Shown: in pieces, positions 55,986 to 64,000 of the stretch
Position numbering within the stretch: position 1 is the stretch's first letter
Layout: each line of letters starts with the position of its first letter
Origin: Saturnia japonica
Taxonomy: Eukaryota; Arthropoda; Insecta; Lepidoptera; Saturniidae
Assembly (NCBI GenBank): GCA_033032175.1
Contig: CM065329.1
Span: 12,491,948 to 12,555,947 of the forward strand
Length of the DNA: 64,000 nt
Reading direction: 5' to 3'
Position numbers and translations under genes: made by a program
Notes under the pieces: model-generated
The model's input: the letters and a program-made list of their open reading frames with translations, nothing else
Database searches by the model: none
What the model was told of the DNA's origin: nothing

Positions 55986-57590
55986 TTCGCCCTCTTCACG
56001 CCTAGTAGTTTCGGGTGTGAACAGGGTTGGTCGCACGTAGTGAGAGGGGCTCGCACGCACTGGTTTCCAGACAGCTGGTTACCGTAGCGTGTTATCCGCC
56101 GTCGGTTATATACAGAGTACGAGGGAATCGTTTCCGTCGCGTTCGCGCCCTCGGTGCGCGGTCCCGCTCTGTATAGATTGACGTAGCACATTGTATAATA
56201 GGCGGCCGGCTCCGCTTCGGGTCCGCGCTCATTTTAGTAGGTACTTGAAATTACAAAAAACTATAAGTACCTACCAGTACTAATTATTTAATCAACCAAC
56301 AATATAGATAATAAAGGTTGCTAATTTGTAACGTATCTATTTAACTGCTAATTTAAAAATAGCATTTTAATTTAGCGCTTTTTGAAGTGAAACTTCTTTG
56401 CGCGCATGAGGGTAAAATTTTTACGGATGCAACGCGTCACGAAGACGCGTCTCGTAAAGGTGGAACGTTTTGAGAGAGAGAGTGAGAAAGGGCGAACGTA
56501 GAATGAAGCACGTAGCCATGGAGATAATGTGAAACAGTGAGTAAAATTTATAAATAAACATTTTGTGATATTTACAAATAACATGTGGCATTTTAATTTG
56601 CCACTCGTCATTTAATAATTTAATATACTTAATATTTTAATGACAATTAAATTCATTAAATTCCTAACATATCTTTTTTTTCCCTCCCTCTACTTAAGTC
56701 TCGGAAATATAAAGCTTTAGATTAGTATAAATATATAGGAGATTTAAAAATTAGTTTGCCAATGAAGTTTCACTTCTGACATGTGTACGTTGTAGGCACG
56801 CACTTCTTTTTAATCTCATTTGTTTGGCAGAACCAAACGCTTTTTTTTTTAACTCATCTAGCGCCCAACACTCAAACAGCTGGCGGAAGTGGTGGTTTCT
56901 TCATCATTTAGTTGCTTGTAACTCGCTGCGATTCCATGCGTTGTATCTTGCCAATATCATTTGGGAATTTAATATATAAACATTTATAATTAACTAAAAG
57001 GTCAAACAATTGACATTTTTAATAGAAATATGTAACAAAGAAAATACATAAATATCTATAAATATGTAATTGTAGTAAATTATTTATAAGTGATGTTTTT
57101 ATTTAACATAACCATTTTATACTCACATTTATTAATTAGGGAATAGGTACATCAGGTAGGTACGTTTCATAACGTTGTGTCTTGTGCCTTCTTAGGGCCT
57201 AAATTGAATAAGTACATACAGAGTTTTTTAATTTGATTTGATTAGTATTAGATTCAAATTTTAATAGCGACTAACGAATACTGACTCGACTATGTGAAAA
57301 CTTATAACTAACTTAACTTATATTCCATATCAGTAATATCTAAACATGAACCTAATATAACATCTCTAACACAAAGTTTTACAGTCAATGTTTTTAGATT
57401 TGTAAAATGTTCTGTGGGTTCTTCTGACAAGATGAAGGGTCTCTTTTCAGAACTATCTAGTGAATTTTTGCGACATCCCAAAATGCTTGTTTTCTGATTT
57501 ATATTTATAATCCACTTCAATTATGTACAATATATATTAATATATTAAAATAAAATAAAATAAAATTATAAACAAAACTAAAAAATTTTT
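55986..57590. other. Intergenic sequence with a GC-rich block
   Basis: 56030-56230 is unusually GC- and CpG-rich for this contig. The rest is AT-rich. No gene is supported. Confidence 0.45.
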
Positions 57591-57599
57591 TTTTATTAT

Positions 57600-58050
57600 C
57601 AATTAATAAAATTGAAGTGTCTGTTTGTAATGTCAAAATAACAGTTTTTTAATAAATGCATATGAAAGTACTATATACGATACCTATAACAATTTTTTTT
57701 CAAATTGTCTGTCTTTTTTTTCGGGTAATCTCCGAAACGGTTAGGCCGATTTCGACGGGACTTTCACTGATAGACAGCTGAAGATATAGGGAGTAACTTA
57801 GGCTACTTTTATTTTAGAAAAAGAAATAAGGTTCCGCACAAATAAAAAAAAAACTGGTCATGGTGAATCAATTCGGGCGCTAAAATGGCTTATGCTGAGT
57901 AAACCATAAAGAGATATAGCAAATGAATGTACCACATAATTATAGGCATTAAAAAGACCTACAAAAAAGTCAGGAAGAGTAGACATATATCTTCTAAGGA
58001 ACACCCACAATAAGCATTGTTGTCTTTAAAATAGCCGGGAGCTGGGGAGC
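57600..58050 (+). repeat. Dispersed repeat A, copy 2
   Basis: Same orientation as 16785-17215. Shared blocks include GTCAAAATAACAG, CGGGACTTTCA, GGAGTAACTTAG and AAAAAGACCTACAAAAAAGTCA-type sequence. Confidence 0.7.
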
Positions 58051-58189
58051 AAGATTCGCGCGGGAATTCTGTAGTACATAATAAAGGGTCAAGAACCTTA
58101 GTTAATAATTAAAAATAAATGTATATTATGTTATATAAATGTATTTTATGTTTAAAAAAGCCTGATTTAGAGTTTATCGCTTTAATATT

Positions 58190-58365
58190 TATAGTTCTAT
58201 AGCCTCATCTGCGACTGCTACGCTCAAGGTCCTAGGTACGATTTGCCCAATTAATTGCAATAGGCTCGCCCCCTAATTCATGCGACCTAAAACATACAGG
58301 GCGCACTATAAGTGTACACCTCTGACTAACCCTTCGGGGAACACAGGCATGATGGTATGTTAAAT
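58190..58365 (+). mobile_element. tRNA-derived SINE, copy 2 (diverged)
   Basis: Shares GCGACTGCTA, CAATAGGCTCGCCCC, ACCTCTGACTAACC and GATGGTAT with 39312-39575. An internal deletion removes about 80 bp of the body. Confidence 0.65.
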
Positions 58366-59126
58366 AACTTCATAGTTAGGATAGTGCGCTTAGCTCGCAT
58401 CGGATTTCTATGGTCGCGAATAATTTGAACTCGTGATATCTTCTACGGTATTCATTTAAATAGAAAACTGTAATCTTAATCTGCAATAAAAGCCCAAGTT
58501 AACTAACGATCTTATCTGGATAAAGATTTATACTGAATTGGAGAAAACAGCTTCGCAAATAACGTCATACATATTTTTGATACTGTCAGTCATCGCGAAA
58601 TGTTCTCTAGTATTTTTGAAGAACTGCAATTCTTTGCAACATTATTTTAGCCAGCGTAAGCCATGTAAGCGCCCGAAAATTCTTTTTTGACGTCTCGATT
58701 ACAACTATTTGAATTTTCTCTACTATACAAAAACTTAATTGAAATGTATTGTTTATAAAGTGTATATTAAAAACCTCGTCGGATCCGTGAAGGTGTTATT
58801 AGGTATCGAGATTATATTCTGTTTATGTTATCTATCTCAGATTATAAGTAAAAAATATCATCCTTAATTTAAAAAAAAAAAGTTAACTAAGGAAACTTTT
58901 TGGCAATACAGTGTTATCACGTTTAAATGATGTCATTGGGGTACCTATATACCCTTTTCGGATTCGACGGTGTTTTTAATACATATTGTATAAACCTTCG
59001 GTAAAAAATTCTCTAAACTTTAGTGAAAACCGAATTGAAATCCATTGCGTAGTTCAAAAGATCTAAGCGTACATAGGGGACAGAATGCGGGAAGCGACTT
59101 CATTTTATACTATGTATAGATTGATA
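58366..59126. other. AT-rich intergenic sequence
   Basis: No gene or bounded repeat is supported up to the edge of the inverted-repeat arm. Confidence 0.45.
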
Positions 59127-59499
59127 GATATATACCTACACTCAACAAACATAACGCTTAATTATCGAATTTTAATAAAAAATAACTGTTGAAAATTTGA
59201 AATGCAGATTGCAGACTTTTTTGTGCTACGCAACGCTTTGTCAGCAGGTAAGCTTTTTTTGTAGGATTTGGCTCCACAGCGTCAATTGACATCAATAACC
59301 ATAACTTTTTAATATAGTTCTAAGAAGTTAAATAAAAGTAAAGTAGTTTATCTACTCATCACATTTATTTGTAATACTTTACACAAGATTAATTAGGTTT
59401 AAAAACAATATATGTATACACCACAAGTTAACAGGTGGTTTTTATTATGTCATTAATAACTTATTTTCTAATTTTCATTTAGGTTAGGTATTGCTATTC

Positions 59500-59690
59500 C
59501 TATTTTGTCAAACGGGACGAAATTTCAACACTCTTTATAACACGTTACGAAATGAACACGCTGATAGGTCCCATTTTGCCAAACACCACATAGATTCGGG
59601 TCATACACCATCGGATAATTATACATATGAAATTCTACACATATGCCAAGTGTATTGCAAGAATTAAAAATTAAAAATCACAAAAATGAG
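59500..59690 (+). mobile_element. Penelope-like fragment (right arm)
   Basis: Inverted counterpart of 48740-48960. A short deletion near 59645 removes part of the CQKGFRLS-coding stretch present in the left arm, so the two arms differ here. Confidence 0.55.
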
Positions 59691-59807
59691 TCATATATAT
59701 AGTGGAATGTGTTTTTCACTATTAAAAGTGGGGTTGGAAAACGAGAGTATAAACTTGACACTGGCAGAATTCGTAATTACAAGACGCCATTTAAAAAAAA
59801 GTTGAAG

Positions 59808-60065
59808 TACCCCGCGTATCAAAGGCGATCCCCAGCCCGTTAGTGGTATCCGCCACAAACTATCTCCCAGACCCAAAAGCCCCAAAGGCACTTCGGAGGC
59901 CGCATAACATCCTAACCGATCCTGATGACAAATTCGCGGTAGATTTCGCCACAAGCCCGCCCGTTTCTGTTCATTAAGCGAGCCGCGCACACGCTCGCGA
60001 AACCGCCGCTCCCTCCGCAGGGGGCGGCCGATTAATTTCGCTCCCGCACACCCCTTCATTTTTTT
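59808..60065 (+). mobile_element. Jockey-like LINE ORF2 fragment (right arm)
   Basis: Inverted counterpart of 48375-48645 with a few substitutions, for example CCCTCCGC against the left arm's CCCTATGG equivalent. Confidence 0.7.
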
Positions 60066-60140
60066 ACGTTCAACAACATTCAAACACCTTGCCATCATCA
60101 TAATGAATAGGTACTTTTTATATTTGTAGCAAAAGTGAAA

Positions 60141-63100
60141 CTAGGATATGTCATTATTTGTATCTTTAATGTTGCCACAATGCTGTTTTCTTGTATGATT
60201 ATATAAGTTCTGCGGCGAACGGAACTGTTTCCCGCACCAACATTCGAATACTTTACCATAATCACAATGAATATTTTGCATATGTCTTGGTAAATAACGT
60301 TTGAATTTGAAGAATTTTTGGCACAAGTCACATTGGAATTTGTAATTATTTGTATTATTAATGTTACCATTATACTGCGTACCTTCACATATGTATTTCG
60401 CCAAACTTTTCTTATTCCCGCACTGATCTTCACAGTCCTTATCATAATTATTATAATGTTTATATCTTTTATGTCTATTTAAATTACGTTTGTTTTTGAA
60501 ACTTCTATGGCATTTGTCACATTGCAATTTGCCATTGTTTGTATCATTAATGCTGCGATCGTGTTGCCGACTCTTGTGCAAACTTAACTGTATAGGTGAA
60601 CGAAATTGTATCCCGCAACAATATTCAAATAATTTACCATAATCACAATGAATATTTTTTATATGTGTCACTAAATAAGATTTGGTTTTATAGATTTTGT
60701 GGCAAAAGTCACATTGGAATTTTTCTTTATTTTTGGCATTTAATTTTCTATCATGCTGCCGACTCTTATGTTGACGTAAGTACATCGGTGTACGAAACTG
60801 TTTCCCGCACCAACATTCAAATGTTCTCCCATAATCATAATGAACTCTCTTTATATGCATTGATAAACTCGATTTCAAGTTATAGACTGCTTCGCAGGAT
60901 TTACATTTGTACGATTTATTTGTATTATCTGTATCATGTCGAAAGCTCTTGTGTTCTCTTAAAAGTATTGGCGAACGGAACTGCTCCCCGCACCAACACG
61001 CAAACATAACTCCGTAATCATAATGACTCCTTTTTAAATGAGATGACAAAGTCAGTTTGCTTTTATAGACCCGCTTGCATAAGTCACATTTATAATTTTT
61101 TTCTCCATCCTCATTACCAGTACGATATAGCTTCATATGTTTATACAGTATATCTTTTTGTTTGTAATTTACATTGCAATATTCAAATTTGTCACTGTTT
61201 TGATTTACCCGGTTTGAACACCCCTTAAGTTTGTGTAAAGGCAGTCCTTCACAATTAGACACACTTTTGGGTTGCCTTCCGCATAATCCAACCTCAATTT
61301 GTTCCTCGCTGTAAACATCACTGATGTGGGCCTTGCCACAATATTGGTACTGTTGTAATTCATTTATTTTTTTAAACTCTCGTATGTTTATATCAATTTT
61401 CATGTGTTCAATATTGTGCTTAAATAAATTGAAACTGCAAATGTTACACATAAAATAGTTAATGATTTTTTGGAAAATGTTCTAGTTGCTCTAGTCATGT
61501 TAAAAATTTATTCATATTAACTGAGAAACTGTAGCAAATGTTTGGTGCAAAACTAGAATAGCTCGGACCACAAAGAGAAATGGATATGTTAACTAATACT
61601 GTATTACATCCAAGTTGCCTTGAAAGGTAAGGCACAAATTTCTTTGGAAATTTCTCTCTACTTGGAACAGTCTGATTGGAGGAATACTTCCACCCTTTAG
61701 AAGATCCCAGGGTTTCCAGAGCTCGTTAAGGAAGGTGGGGTTCCCAGAGAGGTAAGGCACAGAGAAATTTTTCTGGAAATTTCCCTCTACTTGGAGTATT
61801 CATCACAATCCAATGAAATAGAATTGACATCTTCTACCAACCGGAATTTTGATAGCTCAGATTGATGGGTACTCACCTATTTTTGAATATTCTATCACAC
61901 AAATAGCAATGAACTTCTTGAAGAGCTACCAGGATATCATAGTGAATGCTTGTGATGCTGGGAGTATTATCCAATAAGCCTTGTTCTTCTAGCCTATTAG
62001 TATTTATGGTAAACTGGTACCATTCATGCTCATTTTCTTCCTTTAAATTTAATGAAAATTCCTCCTCTTTGTTTTCAATTTTTATGTTTTGTTTGTTTAT
62101 ATATGTTAATGTTTCCGTATTCTAGAAACAAAAGTAATTAACTCTACCTTCAGTAGCTAAAGTAGTTACACTAATATGTTTTTAGCACAGCTTCAATCAC
62201 TTCTGGAAGTAATCTTGCTTCTCATACTGAGAAGGGCTTGCTATAGCGTTAAACTCATATTTACTATTAGTTCTTAATTTTAATCATTGTAACTGTGATT
62301 TGTCGCTAGTTATTGTTTATAAAAATGCTCTTTACTTGTGCACAATAACCAAACTACATCCCGTAAAATTCCGCCAAATAACATAAATTTTTTACTTAAA
62401 ATAATAAAAACAACCATATAATTGATCAAGATCCTGCCAAAACTCCAATGTTAGTTAGTCTATCCTGATTAAAATGTGGACAAACAATCTCCTGCATAGC
62501 TGATAGAATAAATTAAGGCTGCCCAATTAATTTTATAGATGGGCTATAATTTAGTGTATGCTTGATAGAATAAACTAAGGCTGCCCAATTAATTTTATGA
62601 GTGGGCTATAATTTTGTGCATGCTTGATAGAATAAACTAAGGCTGCTCAATTAATTTTATAAGTGGGCTATAATTTTGTGCATGCTTGATAGAATAAACT
62701 AAAGCTGCCCAATTAATTTTATGAGTGGGTTATAATTTAGTGCATGCTTGATAGAATAAACTAAAGCTACCCAATTAATTTTATAGGTGGGCTATAATTT
62801 AGAACATCATGTTATCATCAGGCTGGCAACCTAGTGTATTATGCTTGTTTACAGCCATGATAAATTCAAATATAAACAAAATTTTATACTCACTTCAGAA
62901 ACAACTTTACTATTCATACTGCAGTTTAGTTGAGGGCATTCATCCTCAGGGATTTCATTCTTCAGTTCAATGACATAATCTTTACTATCATAGTAATTTA
63001 CATACTTTGATGGTTCTAATGTCTTATATCGATACTGGAATATAATGATAAACTTGGATTACACAATTTTAGATAAAACTAAACTCTACTTTGATAATTA

Positions 63101-64000
63101 CCTTACTACAAGAAAACTGTATATATATAATGTATAGGTATTTCTCCATAGTATTTATATGCAGTTGTGTAGGTATAATGAAATATTTTCAATTATTTTT
63201 CTTAATAATGTAAGACCATAGTTATCAAGGATTTCAATTTATAATTTGTTCATTCTTATAATAATTGTTTAGCAAACTTGATACTACATTAGCTATATGT
63301 AAATACTGACTGCATGTTAGTAGATTCACACCTATACTGCCAATGTTTAGTATAATTGGATGTTAGCATAAAATACACCAACTAGACCACAGGAACTACT
63401 ACTATGGAGGAATGTCTTTCTCAGCGCTTGAACCACACCCTTGCTACATCTGAGCAAACATTAACAATTTCAAGGGCGGACAAGGCGTTTAGCTTGACTT
63501 GGCATGAAGCTGGTCAGAGCTAAGTCGCTGATGCACAAATCAAAGTTTGCAGCAATTGCTTGCAATGCACCCACATGTTTGTACATTGTATTATTTGAGC
63601 GAAATGAATAACTAAAAAAACTGTTTGGCTTTCTGTGAGTTTTCTATTTAGCTTTCTAATGTTCAGAACCTCCACTCTAAAAAACTCTTCTGGTCATCAA
63701 AGATTTTTTTTATAATCTCTAAACTGTTTAAGGGTCATATCTCGAATTTGATTTTTGAACATATTTTCCAAGTTTAAATTCTCATACTACTCTGAAGTTA
63801 TGCTTTATTCACCAATAAGTATTCACAAACATGTATGAGACACATAAATAGTGTGAACAATATATACATTACCATATAATCACTGCAAGATGTTTCTTCC
63901 TCATCTCTGAAATCTGCTGTCGGTTCTTCTTTAATGTCTATTTTTAATGATGTCTCACACATTATATTTTGATTACTCTGGGCCTCTGGAGCTGTGGCAC
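60141..64000 (-). CDS. Multi-C2H2 zinc-finger protein, right-arm copy (start 7 bp off window)
   Basis: The model is complement(join(60141..61434, 61877..62121, 62894..63034, 63873..64000)). Every splice site and phase matches the left-arm gene, and the last-exon frame is the same length (436 codons from the shared internal methionine). Base 64000 equals base 44552 of the left copy, so the start codon should lie at 64007. Seen coding differences include an internal Met codon ATG replaced by ACG at the start of exon 3, and the final residues NDIS in place of NDKS. No copy-specific stop or frameshift is visible. Both copies could therefore be functional, or they could be two alleles. Confidence 0.85.
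62496..62805. repeat. Tandem repeat, 62-bp unit, five copies
   Basis: Inverted counterpart of 45753-45935, with two additional units. It lies in intron 2 of the right-arm gene. Confidence 0.85.

Larger units (their letters stand above)
59127..64000 (-). repeat. Large inverted repeat, right arm
   Basis: Reverse complement of 44552-49301, 124 bp longer, mainly because of two extra tandem units and short insertions (for example near 59405-59425 and 61830-61855). It reaches the window end. Confidence 0.95.

Noticed and set aside
57308..57520. 70-codon minus-strand frame
   Set aside because: No recognisable domain and no conserved context; treated as chance.

Overview
The window looks like an insect nuclear genome, most likely a moth or butterfly. 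It has replication-dependent histone genes ending in the metazoan histone stem-loop, C2H2 and THAP zinc-finger genes with short GT-AG introns, and many Bel-Pao LTR retrotransposons, Jockey-type LINEs, tRNA-derived SINEs and DNA-transposon relics in an AT-rich background. Two 100-N gaps (14695-14794 and 49695-49794) divide it into three contigs. The species call is inference.

Region 1 (1-14694) is a histone locus rearranged by retrotransposons. H1, H4 and H3 are complete and all lie on the minus strand. H2B survives only as its last 44 codons, and no H2A is visible. Two almost identical Jockey-clade LINEs lie in inverted orientation around H1 and H4. The left one is cut by the window edge. The right one (5928-11865) is full length, has 11-bp target-site duplications, and sits 114 bp upstream of the H4 start codon. 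A second copy of the H4 upstream spacer, without the LINE, is joined to the broken H2B and gives the pre-insertion sequence. Next to it is an ORF1 fragment of another, R1-like LINE.

Region 2 (14795-49694) begins with AT-rich sequence carrying dispersed repeats. At about 19.2-28.9 kb a short THAP/DDE transposase-like gene (+) converges on a SAP-SWIM-YqaJ nuclease-like gene (-). Imperfect inverted repeats lie just outside both start codons. I read this as a defective ISL2EU/Harbinger-like DNA transposon. A 6-kb Bel-Pao element with its own 5-bp target duplication splits the nuclease gene. A broken Merlin-type transposase (about 30 kb) follows. A complete Bel-Pao element at 31.8-39.1 kb has an intact 1832-residue polyprotein and almost identical LTRs. 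SINEs and nested MITE-like repeats fill 39-44.5 kb.

Region 3 is a large inverted repeat. A four-exon gene for a 604-residue multi-zinc-finger protein (44545-48261, +) and its flanks recur in opposite orientation at the right edge (60141-64000, -). The arms are about 4.8 kb and the second gap lies between them. Between the arms are the 5' end of one Bel-Pao element (before the gap), a third Bel-Pao polyprotein with a broken gag (after the gap), and repeats. The arms differ by substitutions, small indels and tandem-repeat copy number. They may be a real palindrome or two haplotypes joined head to head during scaffolding.

Apart from the histones, the zinc-finger gene(s) and possibly one unidentified exon near 15 kb, nearly all coding sequence here belongs to mobile elements.
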